From Chitinophaga rhizophila (GTDB lineage Bacteria > Bacteroidota > Bacteroidia > Chitinophagales > Chitinophagaceae): a stretch of DNA of 64,000 nt. The stretch lies in contig NZ_JAICCF010000002.1 of assembly GCF_019492185.1 (NCBI RefSeq), forward strand, positions 868,001-932,000, in the 5' to 3' direction. The notes beneath the pieces were generated by a model. That model did no database searches. It saw only the letters and a program-made list of their open reading frames with translations, and was not told the DNA's origin. Shown here piece by piece: positions 53,519 through 62,852 of the stretch. How positions within the stretch are numbered: the stretch's first letter is position 1; each line of letters starts with the position of its first letter. The position numbers were made by a program, and so were the translations under genes.

Positions 53519-56053
53519 TTATGCCTCTGATTTTTCGGATTTGTTACTTTTTGAAGAGTTCTTCAAGGTAAAGATCAGTTTCTGATTTTCCTTGTCGAGA
53601 TCTGCAATCAATACATCTCCGTTATGGATGTTCATATTCAGTATCTCTTCTGCCAGTGGGTCTTCCAGGTATTTCTGGATCGCTCTGTGCAGCGGACGGG
53701 CACCGAACTGCTGATCGTAACCTTTTTCTGCCAGGAAGCCTTTGGCTTCTTCTGTCAGTTCCAGGCTGAAGCCCAGGTTGTTCAGGCGTTTCAGTACACT
53801 CTGCATAGTAATATCTATGATAGTATAGATATGTTCTTTGCTCAGTGAGTTGAATATGATAACATCATCGATACGGTTAAGGAACTCAGGAGAGAAGGTA
53901 CGTTTCAGTGCTTTTTCAATTACTGATTTAGTATTATCTTCTTCGCTGCTTGCCTTTGCAGATGTGGTAAAACCAACGCCTGCACCGAAATCTTTCAGCT
54001 GACGCACACCGATGTTAGACGTCATGATGATGAGAGTGTTCTTGAAATCCACCTTACGGCCCAGACCATCGGTCAGGATACCATCATCCAATACCTGCAA
54101 CAGGATGTTGTAAATATCAGGGTGAGCTTTCTCGATCTCATCCAGGAGGATTACAGAGTAAGGTTTACGGCGTACTTTTTCAGTCAGCTGACCACCTTCT
54201 TCATAACCAACGTATCCCGGAGGCGCACCTATCAGACGGCTTACGGAGAATTTCTCCATATATTCACTCATATCGATGCGGATGAGGCTATCTTCTGAGT
54301 CGAACATATAACGTGCGAGGGATTTAGCCAGCTCGGTTTTACCAACCCCGGTAGGTCCGAGGAAGATGAAGGTACCGATTGGTTTCTTAGGATCTTTCAA
54401 CCCTACCCTGTTACGCTGAATAGCTTTTGTAACTTTAAGGATAGCTTCGTCCTGACCAACTACAGCGCCTTTGAGGTCTTCACTCATACGGCGGAGTTTC
54501 TCAGTTTCAGCCTGAACCATACGTTTAACAGGGATACCTGTCATCATGCTCACTACTTCTGCGATAGCTTCTTCGTCGATTGGGTAGCGTTTGTGTTTCA
54601 CTTCTTCTTCCCACACATTCTTCGCACGCTCCAGATCTTCTCCGAGTTTCTTTTCTGTATCGCGTAAAGCAGCAGCTTCTTCAAAACGCTGGCTCTTTAC
54701 TACTTTATTCTTTTCCTGTTTGATGTCTTCGATCTGTTTTTCCAGGTCGAGGATATTCTGCGGAACATTGATGTTTTTGAGGTGGACTCTTGCACCTACT
54801 TCATCCAGAACGTCTATAGCCTTGTCGGGTAACAGACGGTCTGTCATGTAGCGGTCGCTGAGTTTCACACAAGCCTCGATAGCATCGTCTGAGTAAGCTA
54901 CATTATGATACTCTTCGTAGCGAGGTTTGATGTTATTCAGGATCTGAATAGTTTCATCCACGGTTGGAGGGTCTACCATTACTTTTTGGAAACGACGGTC
55001 TAATGCACCATCTTTCTCAATATACATACGGTATTCGTCCAGTGTGGAAGCACCAATGCACTGAAGTTCCCCACGTGCCAGAGCTGGCTTGAAGATGTTG
55101 GAAGCGTCCAGAGAGCCGGAAGCGCCACCTGCACCAACGATGGTGTGGATTTCATCAATGAAGAGTATTACATCGCGGTTCTTTTCAAGTTCGTTCATGA
55201 TGGCTTTCATCCTTTCTTCGAACTGTCCGCGGTATTTGGTACCAGCTACCAGTGCTGCCAGATCAAGGCTTACCACACGTTTATCAAACAGTACGCGGGA
55301 CACTTTACGCTGCACGATACGCAGCGCGAGGCCTTCTACGATAGCTGTTTTACCAACGCCCGGTTCCCCGATGAGGATCGGATTATTCTTTTTACGGCGG
55401 GACAATATCTGCGATACACGCTCAATTTCCTGCTCGCGACCTACAATAGGGTCTAAGCTGCCACTCTCGGCCAGCTTGGTAATATCCCTGCCGAAATTAT
55501 CCAGCACGGGGGTTTTAGACTTCGTATTAGTTTGCTTGGCCTTGGAGGCAAAACTCTTGCGCTCATCTTCAAATTCCTCCTCTCCAGGATCATCAAACTC
55601 CGCTTTAGGATCAGCAGATTTTACGAAGCCTAGCTCGTTTTTAAAAGTGTCGTAATCCACGTCAAACTGTTGTAAGATTTGTGTACAAACGTTTTCTTTA
55701 TTCTTGAGGATTGAAAGCATTAAGTGCTCGGTTTCTACGGTTGGGCTTTTCAGGGCCTTCGCCTCGAGCACGGTAACGCGTATTACCTTTTCTGCCTGTC
55801 TTGTAAGCGGTAGACTGTTGATATTGGCAATGTTTTTTCCTGTTTTGTCTTTAACGGCCAACTCAACCTCTTTACGAAGTTCATAAAGGTCTACATTTAA
55901 GGCCTGCAGAATTTTAACAGCTGTCCCTTCCCCTTCTCGAATTATGCCTAGCAGCAGGTGCTCTGTGCCGATGAAATCATTCCCCAAGCGTAAAGCTTCC
56001 TCTCTGCTAAACGAAATGATCTCCTTTACTTGCGGTGAAAAATTCTGGTCCAT
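53519..56053 (-). CDS. clpC: ATP-dependent Clp protease ATP-binding subunit ClpC
   Basis: AAA+ unfoldase of 844 residues that works with ClpP. The N-domain (about 1-145) has two Clp_N repeats. The first AAA module has Walker A GEPGVGKTAI (229-238) and Walker B DVILFIDE; a UVR/middle-domain segment (KVVKSQRFEEAAALRDTE, about 450-470) marks ClpC rather than ClpB. The second AAA module has Walker A GPTGVGKTEL (566-575) and the D2-small domain. It degrades misfolded or tagged proteins. Monocistronic with its own terminator. Confidence 0.96.
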   Translation of the reverse strand: MDQNFSPQVKEIISFSREEALRLGNDFIGTEHLLLGIIREGEGTAVKILQALNVDLYELRKEVELAVKDKTGKNIANINSLPLTRQAEKVIRVTVLEAKALKSPTVETEHLMLSILKNKENVCTQILQQFDVDYDTFKNELGFVKSADPKAEFDDPGEEEFEDERKSFASKAKQTNTKSKTPVLDNFGRDITKLAESGSLDPIVGREQEIERVSQILSRRKKNNPILIGEPGVGKTAIVEGLALRIVQRKVSRVLFDKRVVSLDLAALVAGTKYRGQFEERMKAIMNELEKNRDVILFIDEIHTIVGAGGASGSLDASNIFKPALARGELQCIGASTLDEYRMYIEKDGALDRRFQKVMVDPPTVDETIQILNNIKPRYEEYHNVAYSDDAIEACVKLSDRYMTDRLLPDKAIDVLDEVGARVHLKNINVPQNILDLEKQIEDIKQEKNKVVKSQRFEEAAALRDTEKKLGEDLERAKNVWEEEVKHKRYPIDEEAIAEVVSMMTGIPVKRMVQAETEKLRRMSEDLKGAVVGQDEAILKVTKAIQRNRVGLKDPKKPIGTFIFLGPTGVGKTELAKSLARYMFDSEDSLIRIDMSEYMEKFSVSRLIGAPPGYVGYEEGGQLTEKVRRKPYSVILLDEIEKAHPDIYNILLQVLDDGILTDGLGRKVDFKNTLIIMTSNIGVRQLKDFGAGVGFTTSAKASSEEDNTKSVIEKALKRTFSPEFLNRIDDVIIFNSLSKEHIYTIIDITMQSVLKRLNNLGFSLELTEEAKGFLAEKGYDQQFGARPLHRAIQKYLEDPLAEEILNMNIHNGDVLIADLDKENQKLIFTLKNSSKSNKSEKSEA

Positions 56054-56090
56054 TGTGAGAATATTAAATTATTAAAACCCTTACGGGGAC

Positions 56091-56120
56091 TTGCTTATAC
56101 AATATTAGCAAATAATTTTG
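56091..56120 (+). promoter_or_regulatory. Promoter of the STAS gene
   Basis: TTG at 56091-56093, 19-bp spacer, TAATTTTG at 56113-56120: a full consensus Bacteroidota promoter, about 130 bp before the STAS start. Confidence 0.7.
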
Positions 56121-56249
56121 ATTTACCTTTACCCTAACACTTTAATAGTATAAGTATACAATTAAGGCAAGTTGAAGTAAGAAAGAAGGCTGTTATTTGG
56201 CAGGATTCCCGATTACTTATTTACTAACTTATAAAAGAAAATCTTGCTT

Positions 56250-56624
56250 ATGGAATTCAAAATTGATACCAAAGAAAAAATACTGGTTGTACAGCCACAA
56301 ATTAAACAATTGGATGCTAATTTGTCAGCCGGGTTTACTAAAGAGGTATCAGAATTGCCTGGTCTGGAAGGACGTAACCTTATACTGGACATGACATTAG
56401 TCGAAAACGCGGATGATGCAGGGATTAACGCCATTCTAACAGTATATCACCAGCAGTATGACAGCGGACTGTCCTGCGCAGTTACTGGCCTTAACAGCGC
56501 TTTAACAAATACGCTCAGAGCTGCAGACGAATCTGTCTATAACGTTGTTCCTACTATGTCTGAGGCTATTGACATGGTGATGATGGAAGATCTTGAGAGA
56601 GAATTGTTACAAGACGAGGAGTAA
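56250..56624 (+). CDS. STAS-domain protein (anti-sigma-factor antagonist type)
   Basis: Cytosolic STAS-domain protein of 124 residues, of the SpoIIAA-like fold: strand-helix order with ILVVQPQIKQLDA, RNLILDMTLVENADDAGINAILTVY (the conserved loop after beta-2, position of a phosphorylatable Ser/Asp) and LSCAVTGLNSALTNTLRAAD. STAS proteins commonly bind anti-sigma factors or kinases; no partner gene is adjacent. The ATG at 56250 is preferred over a TTG two codons earlier. It lies divergently from clpC and 103 bp before RNase Z. Confidence 0.8.
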   Translation: MEFKIDTKEKILVVQPQIKQLDANLSAGFTKEVSELPGLEGRNLILDMTLVENADDAGINAILTVYHQQYDSGLSCAVTGLNSALTNTLRAADESVYNVVPTMSEAIDMVMMEDLERELLQDEE

Positions 56625-56727
56625 GCCCTGCCTGCTCACATATTGATGCCATATTTTTCCGTAATGTGGAAATAGATTCCATTTAACGGAATAAATAAGG
56701 AAATTTGGTAATTATTTTTTTTCGTTC

Positions 56728-57636
56728 ATGTTTGCAGTCACCATATTAGGTAATAATTCAGCTCTACCCACGTTAGAAAGACACCCTACGGCTCAGATAG
56801 TTACATGTAATGATCAGCTGATACTGGTGGATTGCGGAGAAGGCACCCAGTTACAGTTTGCACGTTACAAGATCAGAAGAAGCCGCCTGAGATATATCTT
56901 CATCAGTCATCTGCACGGAGACCATTATTTCGGCCTCATAGGGCTGTTAAACAGTCTGAGTCTGCTTGGCAGACAAGACCCGCTTACCGTTTTTGCTCCA
57001 CCGGAGCTGGAACCCATTCTACAATTACAGTTACAATGCTCAGGCACTATCCTGCAATTTGAACTGCAGTTTGTACCCTTGATGGCAGAAAATCAGGGAG
57101 TGATACTGGAGGATAAAGATCTGACAGTCAGTTTCTTCCCGGTGAAACACCGCATACCCTGTTATGGGTTTTCTTTCGAGATGCAAAAACGCAAAAGAAA
57201 GATCATCCCGGACCAGGCAAAGGCCTATGAGATTCCGGCAGCTTACTTCTCTAAACTGCAACAGGGCGCTGACTATCTGCGCAAAGACGGTCTACTGGTA
57301 AAAAATGACTGGATTACACTACCACCACCCAGGGGTAAAAAGTATGTCTATTTTGCAGATACAGCCTTTGATGAGGAACTGATCCCTTATGGGCAGGATG
57401 CTGACTTGGTATACCATGAAACAACATATTTGCACAATCTGGCAGAACGGGCAGCTGACCGTTATCATAGTACAACCGTACAGGCAGCCACTCTGGCATT
57501 GAAAGCAAATGCCCACCGGCTAATAGTAGGTCACTTCTCATCCAAGTATACAGATCTGACACCATTTGAGGCAGAATGCCGCGAGGTATTCCCAAATTCC
57601 GGTCTGGCCCTGGAGGGAGCGACATACATCATTTAA
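56728..57636 (+). CDS. rnz: Ribonuclease Z
   Basis: tRNA 3'-end maturation endonuclease of 302 residues, metallo-beta-lactamase fold. Metal-binding motif SHLHGDHYFGLIGLL (HxHxDH) with further His residues in PVKHRIPCYGFSF, ADTAFDEEL and VGHFSSKYTD. It removes the 3' trailer from pre-tRNAs; the two tRNA-Asp genes in this window lack an encoded full CCA end and would be substrates. It starts with the ATG at 56728. Confidence 0.95.
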   Translation: MFAVTILGNNSALPTLERHPTAQIVTCNDQLILVDCGEGTQLQFARYKIRRSRLRYIFISHLHGDHYFGLIGLLNSLSLLGRQDPLTVFAPPELEPILQLQLQCSGTILQFELQFVPLMAENQGVILEDKDLTVSFFPVKHRIPCYGFSFEMQKRKRKIIPDQAKAYEIPAAYFSKLQQGADYLRKDGLLVKNDWITLPPPRGKKYVYFADTAFDEELIPYGQDADLVYHETTYLHNLAERAADRYHSTTVQAATLALKANAHRLIVGHFSSKYTDLTPFEAECREVFPNSGLALEGATYII

Positions 57637-57660
57637 ACAGGCTAAAAAGGCATAAAACAG

Positions 57661-57693
57661 TGATCCCCGTCCTGCCAGGCAGAACGGGGATCA
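57661..57693. terminator. Bidirectional terminator between rnz and dapA
   Basis: Perfect 10-bp stem TGATCCCCGT (57661-57670) / ACGGGGATCA (57684-57693), with additional pairing inside, between convergent genes; AT-rich sequence follows. Confidence 0.8.
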
Positions 57694-57714
57694 TTATTTA
57701 TACCGGTATTCCGG

Positions 57715-58593
57715 TTACTTATAATTTTTGTTGAAGGTAGCAATGCGGCTTTGTAGACCTGCACTTACCGGTACCACTGGCAAACGGAATACATTTTCAA
57801 TAATACCGCCTTCTGCCAGGAACGCTTTCACACCCGCAGGGTTATTCTCTTCAAACATCAGGTCAAAGGAATCCTGCAGCTTGTAATGCAGTTCGCGTGC
57901 TTTGGCATTATTGCTGGCCAATGCAGCTCTTACCATGTCAGCAACATCCTTTGCAAAATAATTGGCAGCTACAGAGATCAGTCCGTCCATACCGGTAGCG
58001 ATCTGAGGGAATGCCAGTGCATCATCGCCACTAACGACCAGGAAATCCTTCGGTTTGTCTTTGATGATCTGCATGCACTGTACCATATCGCCGCTGGCTT
58101 CTTTCATAGCTACGATATTAGCTACTTCTTTTGCCAGACGCAGCGTAGTTTGCGCCGTCATATTACGACCGGTTCTTCCTGGTACGTTATAGAGGATGAT
58201 TGGTTTAGGAGAAGCGGCAGCAACTGCCTTGTAATGTTGGAACAATCCTTCCTGACTAGGCTTGCTGTAGTATGGAGCAACACTCAGTACAGCAGCTGCT
58301 TCATCCAGCGGACAGGTTTCGAGTCGCTTGACAACATCGCGGGTGTTATAGTCGCCAATACCTACTACAACCGGTACGCGTTTATTTACCTTTTCAAAGG
58401 TAAACTTCATGATGTCCAGCTTTTCTTCTGAGCTCAGTGTAGGTGTTTCTCCGGTAGTGCCCAGGGATACTACATAGTCAACCCCGCCGGAAATCACATG
58501 ATCAATCACTTTTTCCAAAGCATTCCAGTCAATGCTTTCGTCTTTTTTAAAGGGCGTTACCAGTGCCACACCGGTGCCTTTCAATTGTTCCAT
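57715..58593 (-). CDS. dapA: 4-hydroxy-tetrahydrodipicolinate synthase
   Basis: First committed enzyme of lysine/diaminopimelate synthesis, 292 residues, TIM barrel: condenses pyruvate with aspartate semialdehyde. Motifs: GTGVALVTPFKKDESID, SLGTTGETPTLSSEEK (substrate loop), ILYNVPGRTGRNM (Tyr of the catalytic triad) and the Schiff-base Lys in IVAMKEASGD. The ATG is at 58593. A near-consensus promoter octamer (CATCTTTG on the minus strand) and a small CCTCTTT/AAAGAGG hairpin lie upstream. Minus strand, divergent from no gene; accA is upstream with a 99-bp gap. Confidence 0.96.
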   Translation of the reverse strand: MEQLKGTGVALVTPFKKDESIDWNALEKVIDHVISGGVDYVVSLGTTGETPTLSSEEKLDIMKFTFEKVNKRVPVVVGIGDYNTRDVVKRLETCPLDEAAAVLSVAPYYSKPSQEGLFQHYKAVAAASPKPIILYNVPGRTGRNMTAQTTLRLAKEVANIVAMKEASGDMVQCMQIIKDKPKDFLVVSGDDALAFPQIATGMDGLISVAANYFAKDVADMVRAALASNNAKARELHYKLQDSFDLMFEENNPAGVKAFLAEGGIIENVFRLPVVPVSAGLQSRIATFNKNYK

Positions 58594-58692
58594 ATTAAGT
58601 GTAGATTCCAGATAACAAATTCAAATCGCCCTCTTTATCCTGCTAAAGAGGTGCAAAGATGACAATTTGAACTGGTTTATAACGAAATATTT

Positions 58693-59646
58693 TTAGCGTT
58701 CTTCAAAAAAGCCCATGTTGCTAAACTTATCGATACGCTGTTCGATACGGGTATCGGCGTCGAGCTTTCTGAGTTCTACAAGGGTATCCTTGATAGTCTT
58801 CTTGAGGATGTCCGCCATTTCGTCCGGATTTACATGTGCACCACCTAACGGCTCTTTGATTACCCCATCTACCAGACCAAAGCGACTCATATGATCAGAT
58901 GTCAGCTTGAGTTCTTCAGCAGCTTTCTCTTTGAAGTTCCAGCTGCGCCAGAGGATGGTAGAACAGTTTTCAGGGGAAATTACAGTATACCAGCTGTTTT
59001 CAAGCATCAGTATTCTGTCGCCGATACCGATTCCCAGTGCACCACCCGAAGCTCCTTCTCCGATGATGATACAGATAACCGGCACACGCAGTTTTACCAT
59101 CTCGAAAATATTGCGGGCAATGGCTTCACCCTGTCCGCGCTCTTCAGCTTCAAGACCAGGATAAGCGCCGGGGGTATCTATCAGTGTAACGATTGGCTTA
59201 TTGAACTTTTCTGCCAGTTTCATCAGGCGCAGGGCCTTTCTGTAACCTTCCGGGTTAGCCATACCGAAGTTGCGGATCTGACGCATTTTGGTATTTACCC
59301 CCTTCTGCTGACCGATGAACATGACCGTTTCACCATCCAGTTCAGCGAAACCGCCGACCATGGCTTTGTCGTCTTTCACGTTCCTGTCGCCATGCAGCTC
59401 CACGAAATTGGTACACATCTTTTCAATGTACGCAAGTGTATAGGGCCTATCGGGATGCCTGCTGAGCAGGACCTTCTGGTAACTGGTAAGGTGACCATAC
59501 AGCTCTACCCGGGTATCAGCGATTTTCTGCTCATACTCCTTTACGGTAGCTGTAACATCTACACCTGACTTTGCTCCATTCTCTTTCAGTTTTTCCAACT
59601 GATCATACAGGTCCTCAATAGGTTTCTCAAAATCCAGGAATTGCAT
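58693..59646 (-). CDS. accA: Acetyl-CoA carboxylase carboxyltransferase subunit alpha
   Basis: Subunit of 317 residues that carboxylates acetyl-CoA from carboxybiotin in fatty-acid synthesis. Motifs: [11 protein letters not shown] at the N-terminus, [41 protein letters not shown] (oxyanion and CoA-binding), [20 protein letters not shown] and [16 protein letters not shown]. The length fits the family. A near-consensus promoter octamer (TATCTTTA, 59678-59685 on the minus strand) lies 32 bp before the ATG. Confidence 0.96.
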   Translation of the reverse strand: MQFLDFEKPIEDLYDQLEKLKENGAKSGVDVTATVKEYEQKIADTRVELYGHLTSYQKVLLSRHPDRPYTLAYIEKMCTNFVELHGDRNVKDDKAMVGGFAELDGETVMFIGQQKGVNTKMRQIRNFGMANPEGYRKALRLMKLAEKFNKPIVTLIDTPGAYPGLEAEERGQGEAIARNIFEMVKLRVPVICIIIGEGASGGALGIGIGDRILMLENSWYTVISPENCSTILWRSWNFKEKAAEELKLTSDHMSRFGLVDGVIKEPLGGAHVNPDEMADILKKTIKDTLVELRKLDADTRIEQRIDKFSNMGFFEER

Positions 59647-59736
59647 ATTTATGTATAAAATTGGTTAAAGTACGGTGTAAAGATAAACGCTAAAATATTT
59701 TTTAAAAAAGATTTGCAAAATTGATTTCTTTGTTGC

Positions 59737-59744
59737 TATCTTTG
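59737..59744 (+). promoter_or_regulatory. Promoter -7 element of the first tRNA-Asp gene
   Basis: TATCTTTG, an exact TAnnTTTG match, with a TTTG about 21 bp upstream; 20 bp before the mature tRNA. Confidence 0.65.
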
Positions 59745-59764
59745 CCACCCCGAAAACAAGGGAA

Positions 59765-59838
59765 GGATCAGTAGTTCAGTTGGTTAGAATGCCGCCCTGT
59801 CACGGCGGAGGTCGCGGGTTCGAGTCCCGTCTGGTCCG
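59765..59838 (+). tRNA. tRNA-Asp (GTC), copy 1
   Basis: A 74-nt cloverleaf: acceptor GGATCAG / CTGGTCC with one G-U pair, anticodon stem CCGCC/GGCGG around the loop with anticodon GTC, T-loop TTCGAGT, and discriminator G. The CCA end is not encoded in full. The sequence is identical to the tRNA at 63690-63763. Confidence 0.95.
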
Positions 59839-59839
59839 C

Positions 59840-59880
59840 AAAGAGGGACAAATCATCATCAGTATGGTTTGTCCCTCTTT
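59840..59880 (+). terminator. Terminator of the first tRNA-Asp gene
   Basis: Perfect 13-bp stem 59840-59852 / 59868-59880 (AAAGAGGGACAAA arm), followed by CGTTTTC. Confidence 0.8.
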
Positions 59881-59994
59881 CGTTTTCAGGACTGCCCGGC
59901 TGATCGCAGGCTTAAAATAACTGCACCAGCAACCTGAAAAAAATTTATGCTCCCACACATGGCAATTTTTTGGCAATAATCAGACACTTTCTTG

Positions 59995-60034
59995 TTCGTC
60001 GCTTATTCGTCGCTAGTTCGTCGCTTGTTCGTTC
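59995..60034 (+). repeat. Four 11-bp tandem repeats
   Basis: TTCGTCGCTTA, TTCGTCGCTAG, TTCGTCGCTTG and a degenerate fourth unit TTCGTTCC. The same period and a related unit occur at 15612-15633. Confidence 0.75.
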
Positions 60035-60132
60035 CGACATAAGTAGGCCAAATTCCCATCCATAAGTATCTCTTTCCTCATCAAATTCAAAATATCTACT
60101 ATATTCAGCCTGTCAACTGACATTTTAGCCAA

Positions 60133-61269
60133 ATGGAACAAGATTTCCCCATCGCCACCTATCTCGACATAAAACGGGAATTGTTAACGATACAAAAAGC
60201 ACTGGAAAAAGAAAAAGCTGCCTGGAGTGCTACCAGAGATTTTTTAGAGGAAAATACAGCCAATGAACTGGATATGGCCTTTAAAACGGCATTTGAGCTG
60301 ATAGATGGGAATTATACAGCCTCCCATTTGAGCGACTGCCTTCAATCACTGGAAATATTGGTACAGCAGGGTGCCTCCGGCAGGACAATGAGCAGCCATG
60401 AACTGGGACGCTACAACCTGGCCATGCTGGTCGAAGACATCAGATACATCACCGACGAAGATACGCTCGATATAGCTACCCGTATCATCCGGCTCACTAT
60501 CATCGCAGATGCAGCAGTGAATCAACAGAAAGCATATGTAGGAAATGGTGGCATGCCTGCACTGGATTTTATTTGTCTCTATCTGGCCCACGGCATCGAT
60601 ACGGCCTGGTATCGCCTCAGCTCCAAACAATATGAGTATATCTATCGCCTGTTTCCATTATTCGCACATCACTATTCGGCAACGTTTGCCCAAGACCGTG
60701 GGTATGATGAGCCTTATCATATGTATGTGCGCTGTTTACAGCACTCACCGGCGGCAGCCGATCTGCAGATAAAAACCTTTCTGCGCATGCTTTGTCTCGG
60801 ATGGACCCCCTTCTATGTAACGGAAGAATGGCTGGATCGGACTTTCTTTTTGAAAATAGCTAACCTTGATACACAATGGCTTTCCATAATTTATCCTTAT
60901 GACGACGGACAACTGAAGTTTTATATCGACGTAGCGCAGCAGCATATTACAGCTGCGACTATTAAAGTCATGCTGAACGCTGTCACGATGAATAACAAAA
61001 GCAGAAAGGACTTTAAAAAATACTTTTCACTACGGCCACACTGGCTAATCAAACTCGCTATCACTAAAGCGCCGGACATTGTTTTCCAACTGGTAAAGAG
61101 AAATGAAAAAGACCTGCTATATCCTTTCCTACGGTACTACAAACGCGAACTGGCCACTTTGCGGAATGAGCAGGGGCTTAGTCTGGGAGCATATGCCATC
61201 ACTACCAGAGGAGTGGTAGAAAATACGATCCAGCTGCTACGTGCGGCTAATCTGTTAAAGGTTGACTGA
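60133..61269 (+). CDS. Unrecognised 378-residue protein
   Basis: Soluble protein of 378 residues, mostly helical, without signal peptide or membrane segment. I recognise no family. The N-terminal 100 residues (ELLTIQKALEKEKAAWSATRDF) look like coiled or paired helices; the middle is rich in Trp, Tyr and Leu; the last 80 residues have an ankyrin-like ending (NEQGLSLGAYAITTRGVVENTIQLLRAA). It follows the tRNA terminator and an 11-bp tandem repeat and may be an accessory gene. Confidence 0.65.
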   Translation: MEQDFPIATYLDIKRELLTIQKALEKEKAAWSATRDFLEENTANELDMAFKTAFELIDGNYTASHLSDCLQSLEILVQQGASGRTMSSHELGRYNLAMLVEDIRYITDEDTLDIATRIIRLTIIADAAVNQQKAYVGNGGMPALDFICLYLAHGIDTAWYRLSSKQYEYIYRLFPLFAHHYSATFAQDRGYDEPYHMYVRCLQHSPAAADLQIKTFLRMLCLGWTPFYVTEEWLDRTFFLKIANLDTQWLSIIYPYDDGQLKFYIDVAQQHITAATIKVMLNAVTMNNKSRKDFKKYFSLRPHWLIKLAITKAPDIVFQLVKRNEKDLLYPFLRYYKRELATLRNEQGLSLGAYAITTRGVVENTIQLLRAANLLKVD

Positions 61270-61352
61270 CGGTTCAGGAGCAACTAGAGGTCTGCTGATC
61301 AGCGCATATTTCGGCAGCACCATCAGCCACCGGATATGAAAGCATTAGCTCA

Positions 61353-62699
61353 TCAGAATGCTTCATTGAGGCCGAGAAAGAAACCTCTGGCACCAAATTT
61401 ACCAAAGGCATAATCAAGACAAAGATTAGTACGGGTAACTTTATTGAATAATATCCGCAAGCCTGCACCTCCTCCCGGCTGCATTACCTGGAATACTTTT
61501 GTACCTGCTTCATCGTTGGTGGTCTGCAGGTGAAAGAACGCTACCCCACTAAGGAAGTTATTGTTAAGGATGGGAAAACGATATTCTACTTCAGAATAGC
61601 TGTACTGGGTACCTTTAAAGTATCCGACAGTATAACCACGCCCGCTGCGTGAGCCTGGATCCTTAGCAGTACCCGCTAGCTCAAGATACGGTATATTACC
61701 TGCCAGCAGGAAAGAGTTCCAATTCCAGAAAGCAACGACATGTTCCGGACGACGGCTGGATAAACTGACATATTTTCTGAAGTCGGTCGTAAACTGTAGT
61801 GCATTGCGGGAACTTGCCATCCACTTCTGATTCGCTCTGAATCCGGCGTCGAGATAGATGCCGTTATAAGCCCTGTTCTGGTTATCGCGGGTAGTATATT
61901 GTACATTCAGCAATATACCATTTGCCATGTAATGGTCCCTTTTAAAGCCATGCCGGTCGCTGTAGATATTGTATGGACTAGGGCTATTTGTTGTATCCCG
62001 TTCATCAATCTTCCGGCGGATATCAAAAGAAACACCTCCACCTACAAAGAGATTTTTGCTGACTTCCTTGTAGACTTTTTCCCGGAAGTTGTAGAACTGT
62101 GCACGTAGTCCACGGGGTCGGCGATCCGGATTATTGAGTATGTGTTCAGTTTCGCTGAGTGATGTTGGCCTGCCTATTCCCAGACCATAATCCGGCGTAA
62201 CTGTTTTTGCTGCTACAAGACTACCCTGGAAGTTCCACTTATTACCGGAAGTGTAGATATTATGACTGATGTAAAAGTAGATAATCCCTTTAGTGGTGAT
62301 AGATGCAGATGTTGCACCTACAGACAGCAATGTATTTGGATCCCGGCCAAACTTCTTTCCGGCAACGGCCTTAATCCCGATTTGGGAGCCGATACTGGGA
62401 TTAGAGGCTACGTTTGGAATGATAATAACACCAGAGCGGGTACTACCTGACAGATCTGTCTTTCTACGCAGGATCTTTCTGACCAGATCTCCCAGATCAT
62501 ACTGTGAGGCCATTTCCTGTGCCTCCTTCTCAGCTAGTATCCGCTCAGCAGCGGTGGAATCAGTTTTTAAGGTATCTGCAGGCGCAGGTACCTGTCCGTA
62601 CGTATGGCTGCACAGACATATCAACAGGGCAAACAACAGCATTTGCAACAAACGGAGTTGACATGGCCCTTTGCCGTTTGTCTTTTTGAGATGTAACAA
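61353..62699 (-). CDS. BamA/TamA-type outer-membrane barrel protein without POTRA domains
   Basis: Outer-membrane protein of about 448 residues. The start is uncertain: TTG at 62699 gives a basic N-region, ATG at 62642 leaves a hydrophobic segment (MLLFALLICLCSHTYG) without positive charge. After a disordered, Ala/Thr-rich stretch (VPAPADTLKTDSTAA) there is a barrel domain with Omp85 features: YTTRDNQNRAYNGIYLDAGFR, RGYTVGYFKGTQYSYSEVEYRFPI (the VRGF/Y-like motif) and a final aromatic strand. There is no POTRA-like domain at the N-terminus. It may assemble or transport something in the outer membrane; the role is unknown. Confidence 0.8.
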   Translation of the reverse strand: MLHLKKTNGKGPCQLRLLQMLLFALLICLCSHTYGQVPAPADTLKTDSTAAERILAEKEAQEMASQYDLGDLVRKILRRKTDLSGSTRSGVIIIPNVASNPSIGSQIGIKAVAGKKFGRDPNTLLSVGATSASITTKGIIYFYISHNIYTSGNKWNFQGSLVAAKTVTPDYGLGIGRPTSLSETEHILNNPDRRPRGLRAQFYNFREKVYKEVSKNLFVGGGVSFDIRRKIDERDTTNSPSPYNIYSDRHGFKRDHYMANGILLNVQYTTRDNQNRAYNGIYLDAGFRANQKWMASSRNALQFTTDFRKYVSLSSRRPEHVVAFWNWNSFLLAGNIPYLELAGTAKDPGSRSGRGYTVGYFKGTQYSYSEVEYRFPILNNNFLSGVAFFHLQTTNDEAGTKVFQVMQPGGGAGLRILFNKVTRTNLCLDYAFGKFGARGFFLGLNEAF

Positions 62700-62852
62700 T
62701 ATAAAATATGGTTTATTCTTTTGAGCGTGATATCACCGGATCAGGTCACAAATTTTAAACCAAGTTATAATGGCATCTCTGATGTGGTAAGCGCACCACA
62801 CCAGAGGCTGGCATAGCAGCTTATTCAGACAATGGCAGGGAATCCAACCGGG

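Noticed and set aside
59995..60034. Possible CRISPR array
   Set aside because: The repeat unit is 11 bp, directly tandem, without spacers; no cas genes in the window.
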